Of a stretch of DNA of 64,000 bases, positions 1 through 12,286 are shown piece by piece. The stretch is from Marsupella aquatica. Lineage: Eukaryota > Marchantiophyta. Within the stretch, counting starts at the first letter, position 1, and every line of letters starts with the position of its first letter. Made by a program: the position numbers and the translations under genes. The notes under the pieces were generated by a model. It was not told the DNA's origin. It searched no databases and worked only from the letters and a program-made list of their open reading frames with translations. The DNA lies in the NCBI GenBank assembly GCA_973895155.1, contig OZ316898.1, forward strand, positions 13,516,001 through 13,580,000, written 5' to 3'.

Positions 1-154
1 CTCTATAATTCAACCAGCCGCTTCTGCCTTCTAGGTTGTGTTGCTTTGCAAGCTTCTCGGGTTAATCAAAATGTACAAACAGACGTTTCCTATGGATAAG
101 TAAGCCGAATTTTTTCGCCGTTCCCTTCTTTTCCTTCTCTTGCGATTGTGGCAG

Positions 155-964
155 GGGTTCTCTAAACAAGACCCTGATGAATTGTGGAAGGAGTCCATCA
201 TGGGTTATCAATGGAGACCATGTGCCGTCAACTGAACTGCTGTCCATGTTGGTGAGCTACATCTACTCCCTTCCCTCCTTGAAGCAAACTGCCTGTTTTG
301 CAACTTGACACTCTCAAAGGTACGAAATGTGAAGGATTTTGAACTCCTGCCAATCACAGTATTTTCCATCCACTGAGATTCTGAGAAGCTTAATCACTCA
401 TGCTCCCTCGTCCGTTCGTTTCATGTGTGTAAAAGAAATTGAAATTGTAATGAAGGCAATTGAGAATCTCCCGTTAACTGATAAACCGATATCCACTTTC
501 TACTGCAGCAGCTCCAGAACCCCAACAAAGCTCTGGGTACATTATGGTCACTGCAGATGGGACTTACGTCAGCAAAGAGTTGCCGTGAGTCTTTGCAAAT
601 CTTTTATGCCATCTTACAAGCATCCCGTTTTGCATATATAGATTTGAATGTGAATTTGTTTATAAGTGAGAACTTTATGGGCCCTTAACTACTGTTCGTG
701 AAAAGGCTGAAAATTTAAGCGAAGGTTTGCGGAGCATCATGGACCTTGAGAGCCCAAATTATGTGAAGCATTGGATATATTCGAAGAAGGCGCTTTCAAC
801 CTTCTTTCATTCACCCCGTAAATAGTGTCGTGCTTTAGCTTTTGCCAATTCTGTTGCAGATTTGCAATGTGGTCGCTGTGGCTCGTTTGTTGAATGCCGG
901 TGAAGCCAGAATTTTTGGTCGGCAGTGTCTGGGGGGATACCAGGGAGCTTTCTATAAACATGCA
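155..964 (+). other. Possible exons of an unrecognised gene at the left edge
   Basis: Three short open stretches are bounded by plausible splice signals: 155-251 (polypyrimidine-AG before, GTGAGC after), 509-584 (TACTGCAG before, GTGAGT after) and a stretch after the CTGTTGCAG at about 852-860 that stays open to a TAG near 984. The first two are phase-compatible and read on without a stop as Ser/Leu-rich, helical-looking sequence. I do not recognise the protein family, and I could not find a convincing linking exon between 584 and 860. This may be the 3' part of a gene starting outside the window, or chance. Confidence 0.2.
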
Positions 965-984
965 GTTCTGTTTTATGTACTCTA

Positions 985-3900
985 GGTTTGGCTAGTAGCT
1001 GTTGGCAGCGACGAGATGGAGAGAATTCTACATGGACTGTTTTTAGGCCGTGTTATGGCAGTTCTACAACAGTCCATTGTTATTTAGATATACCTGCTCT
1101 TCTAATTGTAACCCAGATAGTCTTGAAATTTTGGTGTAGTTAACGAAAATGGTCACTTAAAATGGTCAGGGGAGTGATGGATAAGCTTATGCGTACCTCA
1201 AGTAATATAAATAAAGAGTGGATTAATGAAATGATTCTATAAGTTTTGTATGGAGCAGTAGCGATATATACGAGAAGACCGACTTCATTCAGTACTTGAA
1301 GATGACGCTCACATTTTATCTGAACTTCCCGTGGAGCTACAATCATTAGATCTTGCAATTATGTGCAGCATTGTAAGTGCGGATTACGTCTCCTGTTGCT
1401 TTGAAAGCTGCAAGGAAATTCTCAACCTTCCATTTCCGTTTCCATTTCCACTTGGATATGCTGTACTACATCTGCTTAGGCAGAGTCCATTAGCTACGTT
1501 GTGACTTTGCTGCAACCACACTAGATGCAGTTTTCTTCCGGCTCACTCAGGTCCGCAGGGAGTCACAACCAAGCTACAACGTTGTCTTCATCCAGACGGT
1601 TCGGCTAATTCTACAATGTATCGTGTCGTGTAATTTGTTGGCTTCGAGAATGCATTCTCATTCGATCCCATACCTTTTGGCATTCAGGTAACCTCGTAGA
1701 GTACTGGATTGGAGTTGTCGACAGGATAGACTCAAGAGTCTAGAATATTGAATGTTCATATAAAATGTGGCTTCACGGTTTTCTGTATGTCCAGAGGCTG
1801 CGCTGTCGCTGCAACTATCACACAAACCACACATCAGAGAAGCCGCGAGAAGGTATGATCAGACGAATGAGAGCTAAGAGCCTTCGTTGGGGACCAATCG
1901 AGGGACCAATAGACAACTGATTGTCTTATCAACTCTCAACAGTTGAGGAACAACTGATGGTGATAGGGATACTCCAAACAGTATAGAATCTGGTCACTTG
2001 TTCAAGTAGATGAACAGGTGGAGCTAAGTGGCAGTGCCCCAATCAAATACCTGGATCTGCATTTGAGATTTGAGATGGATACGGTTGCCCTTCGTTTGCG
2101 AATTTGGTGGGGGTGAAGCAGAGAAACAGGAGCTCGCAGCACATAGAACGATTCATTTCCCACCACTCTCAAACTATCAGGAAAATGGCAAGTAATTACT
2201 CACTGTGCTCTTGCGTGTGTTGATGGGCTCACATTACTGCTGACGGCGATGGCTTTTTAAAAGTTCATTCACAAAGTCCCCTATCTTATTCATTATGCCA
2301 GGCTAGTGTCTAGAGAACCAACTACCACACAGTGTAGATATCAGAAAAGAAAGGTAGTCGTTTCTGATATGTTTTCAGTCAAAGGATCTTACTGTCTAGC
2401 ACTGGAAATCATTATGTGGATCGGACGTAGATCCCTGGAACAAAATTGTCCTCGTCAGACTACTGGACGTTAGAGCTAATACTCTCTTTCTTTGTCTCTA
2501 TAAGTCATATGATATACACGCTGATCATATTTTCTGTGTAGGAATTCGACTTGTTTGTATTCTAATGTGGCTTAAGAAACACTTGACTCTGGACAAGCTG
2601 AGGAACGACCATGAATGAAGTGAAGGTAATTGTCAATGATGTTTTCTGAACCAGATTCAATCTATTGGGCAGCATCATTCCCTTCTTCCAAGTCACTAGT
2701 AGTAGTGCAGGTCCAAAGTAAAATGGACAAAGTCACTTCACGTGCCTGAGGCTACTATAAAGCCCCTGCAAGTCTCATTAGAGATATAGCTCATGAAAGA
2801 AGGGAAGACGGGCAAATATTGTAAACTATGTTTCCTAGTTCATATATTTATTCTCAGGCAAGGAGCCAAAAATTCCTCACTCTTGTACCTCATCGTTCTA
2901 AATGTGGACATGATTCAGGCTAGCTCTACTGACTGAAATTTTGCTTTAAGCTTACATTCTTTTGTTTTCTATTGTTTTGATGGGGAATGACTATTGACGC
3001 ACTACGAATGGTTTTTAATGTTCTTGCTCTGGCACTAAATTTTTCTTGCCTGTTGGGAGGCTGGGGCTTAGACTTCTACTAGGTCCCTCGCTGTTTCTCA
3101 CCTTGGATCCATACTAGGACTGGAACGATAGGTATAGTCAGACCTGTGGAGTTGGGTGTGCCTGTGGGCCAAAATAGTAGTGTGTAGGCTATGGCATACT
3201 TTTCCATTGGGTACAATTTTCTTATGGCCTCACACCTTTTACACTAACGGTTGTCTAGCTACATCAACTTTCGTCGCGATATAAGTCCGCTCTGGCATGG
3301 ACACACGTGCTAATGAGTTTTCTGGACAGCCGTGATAAAGCGGGAAAATTTGAGCATATGCCCTTTTCTGAAAGCGTCAAGCACTGTTCTCACCTCGAAA
3401 CAGACCTTGGTCTGTCTTTTTGGAACCAAATGAATTAGTAACCCAGCCCTTTACCTTATCTCATTTCCCATCCATTCAGAATCTGCTTTCTGTCAAGCGT
3501 CAAGTACAGTACCTCGATACGCACCTTGGTCGGTCATTTTGGACGAATCAGTAAGCCGACCCTTTACATTGAGACAGCTGAAAGGGCCAAAATAATTCGT
3601 GATATATAAAACATTTCGGCTATCGAATTGCATTTGGATGAGCGATATGAAGCATATGCTCTCCATGAACCCAGACAATTCGAACATTTTCATGTTTCAA
3701 TGTAGGATTTGATCAGGTAGCGGTTCTCCCCTCATTCATTCATCCGATTCACTTTAAAATATTGCCAAGTTGCCAATTGCCACACAAGCTCACGTAACTC
3801 GCGGATTGAAATAGGCAAATACTAGCTCATGGACAACGCGCATTTCCCCGGAACAGCTTTTGTGCTGCCTGTACAATCTTGGCGTGGTAAATTAAGAAGA

Positions 3901-4430
3901 TTGACTGCAAGTCGTGTGTGCACTACTTCAGTCAAATCATCTGGAAAACGCCAAGGGAGAATTTCTTTCCCAGTGGACCAAGCTCATGTACCCACGATTA
4001 CGAAGATAATAACAAACTACAGTTGCGTGCCAAACCAAACTTTCACGTGGTATGGAAAGTTTAGGAAGTACTCAATCCATTTGCGTTGCGAGAAATTGTC
4101 GTTATTTTCCTGATTTTGACCAAATCTCACTCTCCTGCTTCCAATTATCCACAGCTCGCTACAGTTGTGGACCTGTCTGCAATGCTTCCCAGATGACCAC
4201 GTGTTGGATCCCCGAATTTCTACATTTCTTATTACTTTGCGTCTGTTTCGATTCATTCCTGAGGCGTCTCATCGATCTATGACTCTTTTCAATACAGGAT
4301 TTCTTGTAGACAGTTGTCTTTCGAAAGAAGGTCGCAGTTCTGTTTTCTACCGCCATCGCAACCCAACCCATGGAAGAGAGGACCAATTTGCCTTCTCCCA
4401 GACCTCCCTCCCGAAGCAGTCAACGAGACT
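985..4430. other. Intergenic, no gene recognised
   Basis: No ORF here has recognisable protein similarity, codon pattern or convincing splice-bounded exons. A short direct repeat occurs near 3370-3560, where two stretches share the words for 'tcaagca/tacagt..acctcgaaac/tacg' and 'accttggtc..gtc.ttttgga'. A small ORF at 3829-4113 has no recognisable features. I see no tRNA-like fold. Confidence 0.4.
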
Positions 4431-4556
4431 GTAGAAATCAAGAATTCGTCACTTACAAAGAAGATCAGCATTGTAGAAACCCAGAATTCGTCAGTTTCAA
4501 AGAAAATCACCGTTGTACAAATCCAGAATTCGTGAGTTACAAAGAAGAAGCAAGAA
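4431..4556 (+). repeat. 42-bp minisatellite, three copies, open in one frame
   Basis: Units begin at 4431, 4473 and 4515, a period of exactly 42 bp (14 codons). The copies differ at scattered positions. In the frame open from about 4370 to 4573 each unit encodes a 14-residue repeat with the pattern Cys-Arg/Thr-Asn-x-Glu-Phe-Val-x-Tyr/Phe-Lys-Glu, ending at a stop at 4571-4573. No known domain is recognised. It could be the tail of a decayed gene or a non-coding minisatellite that happens to be a multiple of three. Confidence 0.6.
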
Positions 4557-4669
4557 TCTGGAAGTCAACATGAGCGCCAATTTTTGCCAAACTTGGCTTC
4601 CATAGGTTTTGTGTCTTCCTTTTGCACACTTTTCACCTAGCCACCACACACCCAATAGGGAATGTCACA

Positions 4670-5375
4670 ACGCGGCGGTAAATGAGGACATAAACTAATT
4701 TTATGGCAATGTTTTGACACTCTGTATTAATAACTTATTCCGTTAGCCTAGCTCAAGGACGTAAAATAATTTATGATTATCTACAGTATTTAGGTCCTCT
4801 CTACAGATCAGACATCCAAAAAATCACAATAATAAAACTTTGCATATGGCAATGGGGGATATAACATAATTTTATGGTACTGTTTTTTTTTTGCCTTGAA
4901 CCCAAAAGTTGCCTTGAAACCAAAAGTTGACCCATGCAATAGAGGATAGACGATCAACTTGGAGCATGCATCTCTGTAGGGTAGCCCACAAGGGGGGTCC
5001 TCCCCAGGACCAGGAGGGAGAAAGGGTTGGACCAGAGCCCAAAACGGAGCAGCCAGGGTTGAGGCGAAACCAATACTCCCACTCACACACCACACCCTTG
5101 CATCCACTGTTTATGGCAATGCAGGATATAAAATATTTGTATGGCAATGTTTTGACTCTCCGTATTAATAGCTTCTTCCATTGGCCTGGCTTCCAGGGTA
5201 TGCTGAAGCACGTAAAATAATTTTATGGTTATCTGTTTAAGTGCTCTCTATGGATCAGACATCCAAAAAATCACGAGAGTCAAAATTTGTTTATGGCAAT
5301 GGTTTGACACATTCTATTAATAACTTCTTCCAATAACCTAGCTTCCACCTAGCCACAGACCCCAATAGCCAGAAT
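4670..5375. repeat. Partial direct duplication of about 0.4 kb units
   Basis: The block containing 'tatggcaatgttttgacac', 'gtaaaataattt' and 'gatcagacatccaaaaaatcac' occurs at about 4700-4860 and again at about 5110-5290, and a third partial copy follows at about 5280-5350. The phrase 'cacctagccacagaccccaatag' near 5345 also matches 'cacctagccaccacacacccaatag' near 4635. The copies are clearly diverged, so the duplication is not recent. No protein is encoded. Confidence 0.6.
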
Positions 5376-6900
5376 CCAGCACTTATTCTTAAAGTAAAAT
5401 ATATTACATTGATATTCATTTTTGTCAAATTAAATACAATGCAACTCTTTTTAGTTTAATACTACCTTTGTCACTTTTGGGGAAACCTTTTTCCATGGCT
5501 GATTGGCTGGTTAGGTGAATAATTCTAGGTAGTTTTGGAATTATTGATGGTCAGCATCCTACTTGTTTTCATCATGGAATAATGTCATCTACTTTAACCA
5601 AATAATTCCAAAATGAAATTATACAATAGAGGAGATAAGGACAAGGAAAGATGAAGATAAGGACATGAAATTTTAAAATCGATGAAGACAGACTGAGGCA
5701 CTCTTTTCCTTTTGGTCTCATAGCATAGTGGACACACTCTTTCTTTCAATACTACCAATCATGTGTAAAACATTTTCATATTATTTTTTACAGGCAATAA
5801 ACAGCATGAATGGTCATGTTTGACGAAAATTATTAGACCCCCATCCGCTTAAAAAGTCAGAAATTCAAATCCGTTATCTATTACCCACTGTCAATTAGTA
5901 TTACTAGATTCATCTTTCATTAAAGGGAAAAATGTCACAAACTTTCATTAAGTGGAAAGATTGCCACAATTTTCATTAAAAGGAAATGATCACTGGTTAA
6001 CCTGTTGCTAAAATTTTCCCTTGGAATTCCATTCATGTAATGTTTTTTTACAAGGTCGAGTAAATGATCTTTCCCTAAGAATTCAATGCACCTCGAAAAT
6101 TAAAAAACGTTTCCCACCAATAAATTGTCCCTAAAAAAGACTTAAAAAAGTTCAGCAGTAAATAATGTTCTCCGAAGAATCCAATGCACATATAAACTTT
6201 AAGAGACCCAGCAGTAAATAATCCTCTCGGAAGAATCCAATGCATGCATGTTTAGTGGTCATAAATTCAGTTACAATTTTATGCATATCACATGATCTTT
6301 GGTACTCTCTACAGTACATTCAATTAACTGCAGATACCCGTGAAAATTGGAGAAAAGCACGGAGTAATGGACAATTGGGCATTGGCGGAGCTTACCAAGT
6401 CACACTCCCACTGCTACTACTGAGCTGACAGCGAGCGTACCACATTAGCATAATGTTTAATGTTTTTTCTTGTCTCTTTGTCTACTCAATTAGTACATTG
6501 ACATCTTCTTCCACGACCACTGTAATTAAACAAGCTACTGTAACCCTAGCTAGCTTAAATTATGTTAAGAGGACGGTCAACATTTGACCAGGTTTGACCA
6601 GGTTTCACTATTGAAGAGGCATCCATGTCCTTTATCCTAACTGCAGCACCCTTAATTACAGACTTTGGGATATCTCTTACTTACTTTGCAGTTGCCCCCA
6701 CCTCCCTCCTGGTACTCCCTGCCCCCTGGTCAAGCATGAGAGAGGGAGTAGAGTTTTGAGTTGACAGTGACAAGGGTAGGATGATGAAAACCTGTTGGAT
6801 CATTTCAAACTAAGCAGATTGACTTTGGTTAGCTAGCCATGAAAAATGGTGGAAATATAGTAAGTAAACAAAAGAGAGTACAAAATAGAGTGGCCATGTT
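5376..6900. other. AT-rich intergenic DNA with short internal repeats
   Basis: No gene is recognised. Short motifs recur: 'ttcattaa(a/g)nggaaa' occurs three times at about 5925-5990, and 'gtaaataat..tctc.gaagaatccaatgca' occurs at about 6160-6190 and 6210-6245, with a weaker relative near 6060-6090. These look like remnants of local duplication. Confidence 0.4.
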
Positions 6901-7860
6901 GTGTGGCCAACGTCACCTTGTGTGAAGGAGAAAATTCTAAGAAGGTTCTATATCAGATTTTACTAGATTAATTTCGAGGGTCAGATCTCCCTAGATTAGA
7001 GGATGACCGTGGTCTGTGAATAGGTAGGAAACTAGCTAATGGATAACAACAAATTTCATTTTGGTCAAACGTGACAAACCCTCTCAGAGATGGAATCTAG
7101 TGGATTTTTGTCACTTTCAAAAAATGGTTGTACGACATATACAGTATCTCAAGCAAACATATGAGAGAAGTTTTCTAGTGGGGCGTCTCAATCTACAAGA
7201 AATCTGGGGAATTGTTTCTAATCATAGCATTGACCCTAACTATTTTTGTCATCATGTGAATGTTTTCTACTTCTGTTTTCTCGTGCCCAGCCACATCTGT
7301 TAATAACAAAAAGTTACAGAAAGCAGATTTTGAAGTCCATGACGGTTGTATCCATTTTATAATACCATTTGGGGAAGGTTGCAACCTTATAGTGAGGTAA
7401 CGAGGATGAAAATTTTGCAACTTTGAGAACCCCTATAGTGCCTAAGATTGCTCATTAATAGGTTTGTTCCTGTGGGTTGAAGAATGACTATGCCGTATGC
7501 GATTGCCCTGTTGGACGTGTCTGACTGTAGATTGGTAGATGCAATGAACACTATAAAGAACTAAAAGGGCAAACCGGGCAACAAGATTCCTATGGTAAGA
7601 GATGCAATAATATCACACTGTCTGCCGGAAAATAGAAAGTGGGAGACGGGATCCCTAAGGTATGAGACCCCAAAAAGGGGAGAAAATATAAGAAAAACCC
7701 GAAGAATTTCAAAAACGAGAGTCTCAGAGAATGGCAAAGGAACTAAAACCCTTCGCTCATTGTAAAGTAAAAGCCTGAGAAAGTGCAGGATTGTAAGCTA
7801 ACACGAGAGTCACTGCAGGAGGGGAGAGCCCCACACAATGGCCCCAGGAACTAAGGCCCT
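6901..7860. repeat. Dispersed non-coding repeat, related to 43.98-44.5 kb
   Basis: The start shares the phrase 'gtggccaa.gtcaccttgtgtgaagga' and following sequence with 44225-44260. Further in, 'caccccaaaaaggggagaaaat' style phrases recur at 8325 and 44150. The relationship is visible by eye but diverged. The region has no coding capacity that I can support. Confidence 0.35.
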
Positions 7861-8215
7861 ACTCAGTACACTAAAAGTAAACTAAAAGCCTCATAACGCT
7901 CTGGCAGAGTCCCCACAAAATGGCACGAACTAAAAGACTCATACTGCAGGAACTAAAGCCCTACTGAATAGTAAACTAAAAGCCTCATAAAGCTGTGAGA
8001 AAGTCCCCACACGACTGCACAATCTAAAAGCCTCATAAAGCTGTGAGAGAGTCCCCACACGACTGCACAAACTAAAAGCCTCATAAAGCTGTGAGATTGT
8101 CCCCACACAACTGCACAAACTGAAGGCCTCATAATGCTCTGGGAGAGTCCCCCACAATGGCACAGGAACTAAAGCCTTGCTCAAAAGCAAACTAAAAGCC
8201 TCATAAAGCTCAAGG
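7861..8215. repeat. 48-bp tandem repeat array
   Basis: A 48-bp unit, containing 'aaaagcctcataaagctg', 'gagtccccacac' and 'actgcacaaa', is repeated. Good copies start near 7975, 8024, 8072 and 8120, with diverged copies on both flanks. Because 48 is a multiple of three, the minus strand shows a spurious repetitive ORF (7939-8190); I do not consider it a gene. Confidence 0.75.
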
Positions 8216-8415
8216 ATGGCAAAAGTCAGCTACTACGGGATATATATCACAATGCCAAGCCGGGACACACAATCCCATAGGCAAAAAGATCCAATAAAGG
8301 GTGGGAGACTGGAAAGACCCCAAGGAGACCAAAGAGGGTCAACAAGCCGAGGAGTGCCCCACAATAGCTAAAAGGTAATTACAAAGTTGAGGACTAAAAA
8401 CCCTACTGGGCGAAG

Positions 8416-8620
8416 AATTGAAAAACCTTCTAGACCTCCAAAGCAAATGCCATAGGAGGGTCACTAGAGAAAAAAATTGGGGGGAAATTGAAAAACCTAG
8501 TAGAGTTCCAAAGCAAAGAGCATAGGAGGGTCACTAGAGCAAATGGGGGTGGGGGAATGAAAAACCTGGTAGAGCTCCAAAGCAAAGGGCATAAGAAGGT
8601 CACTAGAGAATATTGTATCA
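8416..8620. repeat. 70-bp tandem repeat, three copies
   Basis: Units start near 8416, 8486 and 8556. Each contains 'gaaaaacct', then 'ccaaagcaaa', then 'ggtcactagag', followed by a G-rich spacer of variable sequence. This array directly follows the 48-bp array and precedes another repeat, so the whole 7.86-8.85 kb segment is a composite of tandem repeats. Confidence 0.7.
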
Positions 8621-8644
8621 AGCCTGCATGCTGCCAGCCTGGGC

Positions 8645-8850
8645 TGGATCTGGTGCTATGAACGAGCAAGCTACAGAGAGGAGTGCAGAGAAGAGCAGAG
8701 AATCTGGTGCTATGAATGAGCAAGATGCGCAGAGGTGAAGAGAGCAGAGGAGACTAGAGTAGAGCAGAACAGCACAGAACAGAACAGAACAGAATCAGGT
8801 GCTATGAATGAGCAAGCCTGCACAGAGGAGTGCAGAGAGGAGAGCTATGG
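8645..8850. repeat. Imperfect repeats of a 'ggtgctatgaatgagcaag' phrase with GA-rich spacers
   Basis: The phrase occurs near 8652, 8706 and 8796. Each copy is followed by purine-rich 'cagagaggagtgcagag' type sequence, and a short (agaac)n run lies at about 8765-8790. It is non-coding as far as I can see. Confidence 0.6.
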
Positions 8851-10947
8851 ACTGTGGAAAAGGACATCACACTCTGTCTCATCTATTTTTTTCCACCAAG
8901 AAAGACATAACAGATGACGTCTGAGCACTGAGAGGGCAAAGCATAACGGCCAACGAGTCCCCTGTCTGGAGCTGCAAGCTATGGATCGGCTGACGAGGCC
9001 TGAATGTCTTATTCTCCGGTGAGAATGATGAAGGAGGGGCACTGGGGCAGGGTCAGCGATGGAGCGAATTATGATGGCAGGGCATGAGGGCAGAGCACGG
9101 CAGCAGGGTCAAGGTAGGACACGCAAAGAGCCAGGGAGGCAGCAGTAGCAGGAGCTCCTGCCTCTGGTCCTACAGGAGCAGGAGCAGCAGCAGCAGCAAC
9201 AGCAGCTGATGAAGTTCAAAGCCGTGCTTTCTGGCGATTGAATTCGTGTTGCTGTCGTGTTGTTCACAATCATGGGTAGTAGAGTAGCTCCTTGATTTAA
9301 AGATTCCAGAGACGGATGTGGGTTTTTACTCTAGTAAGTTGTCCGTTGCCATCTCTCTCTGTCGCTCCCTCTATCTCACATTCTCACAAGCATTTCACAA
9401 TTCGAGCAGAGACAAATTCCACTTCCCGCCGGCAGCCTAGCCTGGTCCTCCTCTCCCTCCCTCCCCTCGTCCACTTTGCCACAAGAGGGGCCTGGCTTTC
9501 CGTCCCTCTCTCTCTTCTTTTATATCGGGTGGTCGGGCAAAGATAGCACTGTACTGTATGAATTTAGTCCATTGAGTTGCTTTTATCCATCGACGTGTGT
9601 TCTAGCTGGCAGAAGAGAGATCCTCCACACGACCCGTCTCTTGTGTCTCGGCACTTCTCAAGCCTGAAGTCTGTTCTTCCCTTTCTTGTTCCATGCCCGG
9701 ACCTTGTTCGGTTGGATAACTGTTGAGGTGGATAACTGTTCAAGAAGGAAGTCTCTCCTCTCCTCTCCTCTCCTCTCCTCTCCACAGTTGCTGGCCTTTA
9801 ATGGACCTTCGCTCTTCCTCCTATTGAAAGAAACTTCTGATGTGCCAGCTTTCTTCGGTGCCGGGATTGTCGACGCTCTTCTAAGTTTGACGCGCAACAC
9901 TTGACAAGGTAATGGACAGAGTCTGTAATGCAGCTGAGAAATGTCTGGTTCGAGTGTAGGTTGTTGTGTTGATGATTCGAGTCATGTAATCTAATAAGAC
10001 GATACCGCATTGCATCGGCTTGCGGGTCACTCGTGAACGGGTGGACACGCCTCGAATTTTGGTTTCCTCATTGAATAGCGCGTCGTTTTCTAGGGCACTT
10101 GTTTTGTGAATTTTGAGAGAATGCGGTAGAGAACTTTCTTTGTTGGGCTTTGGCGAGCATTTCCCGCTCAATCTGTTGAAAAAGTGTCCGCAATCACTGC
10201 CACTGATTTAGGTCGTCTACCTGCTGTTGGACTTACAGCGGGTCGGCTTTCGTTGTTTTAGCTTAGCTCATCTAGTTCGCTTTTTGACATAATCTTGGTA
10301 GGATTTCTGTCCCCGCGGCTAGTTCGTCGCTTTTAGTGTGGTCTTGTGCCTTCCGCAAATCCGAAACAGATGCAGCTGCAGCTACACGATTCGTAGTTAC
10401 CCCAGCTGCGTCCGCTGGACCGCTTGACTACACTCGAACCTCGAATTGCAATCCTTAGCAACTGAACAAATTTTCGTTTGCAATCTGGAAGAGGATGTAG
10501 ATGTGAATGAGGTGATGTTTGCAGCTACTCTTAGACAAGTAGGTGGCCGGATGAAATAGCTTAACCGAAATCATTCTTACTCTAGCGGTCTTGGTCTTGC
10601 ATCCCAGGTAAAATTGCACTAAGAGTCGCAGAACCTGTCAGCACAGTATTCTTCTTGGTGAAGGCAGGCTTGCACTCGGCGAGGCTTAGCGAAGGACTCA
10701 CCCACCACCCACCGGAGTACAGGAGAATGAAGGTGAAGTGTCAGTGGAGATAAGAGTATTGAAAAGCTCCAAGAGGTGTGAGAGTAGGAAGGGGGGTGAA
10801 GAAAGATTGCATATAAGAGGAGCAGCGCTGGAGCGTGCAACGAGAGTAGCGGTAGGGAGCAGCACTGGGAACATCAGTACTAGTTGCTTGAGCAAGGATT
10901 ATTATTCATACGCGTCTTGGAGAAGAGCAGTAGCAGTAGGGGATGCC
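8851..10947 (+). promoter_or_regulatory. Upstream region of the BTB gene
   Basis: No protein is supported here. The stretch holds a CAG-rich microsatellite (about 9190-9220), CT-rich segments (9340-9500 and 9760-9785) and 'tatatcgg' at about 9520. These are typical of a plant promoter and 5' UTR, but the transcription start cannot be placed. The BTB reading frame is open upstream of its chosen ATG to 10738, so a longer N-terminus is possible. Confidence 0.3.
9755..9785. repeat. CTCTC pentanucleotide microsatellite
   Basis: A run of about five 'ctctc' units. It lies in the pyrimidine-rich region upstream of the BTB gene and may be in its promoter or leader. Confidence 0.8.
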
Positions 10948-12286
10948 ATGGATTGTTGCCTATGCAGTTCCACCGGGAACTCATACCGGCCGCCGCGCAA
11001 CACAATCTGCATAAGTTGCTTCGATGGGGCGCGGCTGCTGCTGGATTTGGCTAGGCAGCTGGAGCAGGATTGGCGAGATGACATGGAGGTGGATAAGCCG
11101 AGAGCCCTCGTGACCAGACAGGGCTTGTGCTTCGCCTACAAGCAGATGAAACAGCTGGAGGGCATTGAAGAGGAGGCATCCGAAAAGCTGGAGTTCCTTG
11201 AGTCCATCGTCCAGGCTTTCCGGGATGAAATTCACGCTGACGTTGACCTTGTTACTAATGATGGCCTCTCTCTCAAAGCCCACCGTGTCGTCATGGTGAG
11301 CTTGCTTCCCCACAGTTTTGGAACACCCGTTCCAATTGCTATCTTAGAAAGCTTGTGTAGGGTCCTCACGTTGGACCATCATGTTACCTTGACTTCATGT
11401 CGCCTTTGTGTTTTTATTTTATGGGTTGTCCAGTTTTTAATTGTCTGTTGGGTTGCACTCTCCCTCTCCTGTGGTTTGCTGCTCTGGCGGTCCTGAATGT
11501 TCGTTGTTTCTCCAAGTCATCAGCATACTGAAGTCTTCCGCGTTCTTCATCTCGTGACTCTCGGACGAAGGAAGAACGTGCATTGAGTAGTTTCCTCATT
11601 GTTGTAGTACTAACTTAAGTAAGCTTGCAGCAATCTTCAAATGGCAACGGATCTTCACAGAATTAGCCATCTCCTTGTACTTGCCGTCGAGTTGAAACAT
11701 GAGGTTATCTCTCATGCATGCTCTTGTCTAAAGACACAAGAAGCGCATAATTTCTACCTACTCTTCCCTCTCTTTTGTCTCACTATAGGCTCCTTGACCT
11801 AACTCATTATTGATTGGTGAAAATGGTGTCTGTGCAATGCAGGCAACGAAGTCGCCAGTTTTCAAAGCCATGTTCGAGGCCGATGAAATGAAGGAACCTC
11901 ATACAGGAGCAGTGCACATTCAGGAGCTGAGCCACGATCAACTAAAGTACCTACTTGAGTTTCTGTACTGTGCCCATATTCCTGATGAGAAATTGGCCCA
12001 GCACTCTCACGCCCTGTTGATAGCCGCTGACAAATATGACATTCCAGTCCTCAGTAAAGTTTGTGAGGCCTACATTGCCACAACTGTGTCTCCATTTAAC
12101 GTGTTGGAGATCTTGGAGCTGGCGACTCTTTGCTCTGCGTCTTCACTGAAAGACACTGCCATCAATGTCATCTTGAAAAGCTACGAAGTGATTGTCTTCT
12201 CGAAGGAGTACGAAGACTTTGCAATGAAGAATGCCCTTCTGGCAGTAGAGATCACCAAGGCTTTGGTTCGTGACTTTAAGAAATAG
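10948..12286 (+). CDS. BTB/POZ domain protein, At3g56230-like
   Basis: A two-exon model (10948-11295 and 11843-12286) encodes 263 residues. The intron has a GTGAGC donor and a GCAATGCAG acceptor, and splicing is in phase 0. The N-terminus has two CxxC pairs (Cys3/Cys6 and Cys21/Cys24) that could bind zinc, followed by a charged helical stretch. A BTB/POZ fold runs from about residue 95: an acidic 'ADVDLVTNDG' start, the 'KAHRVVM' motif at the splice site, then 'SPVFKAMFEADEMKE'. A helical C-terminal tail ends in a basic cluster. The layout, including the 'RPPRNTIC' signature, matches the Arabidopsis At3g56230 family. BTB proteins of this kind dimerise and often act as CUL3 ubiquitin ligase adaptors; that role is inference. 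I chose ATG 10948 because it gives the family's usual MDC start. Confidence 0.9.

Noticed and set aside
7939-8190. Repetitive minus-strand ORF with a 16-residue repeat
   Set aside because: It is produced by the 48-bp tandem array (a multiple of three) and has no domain or splice context.
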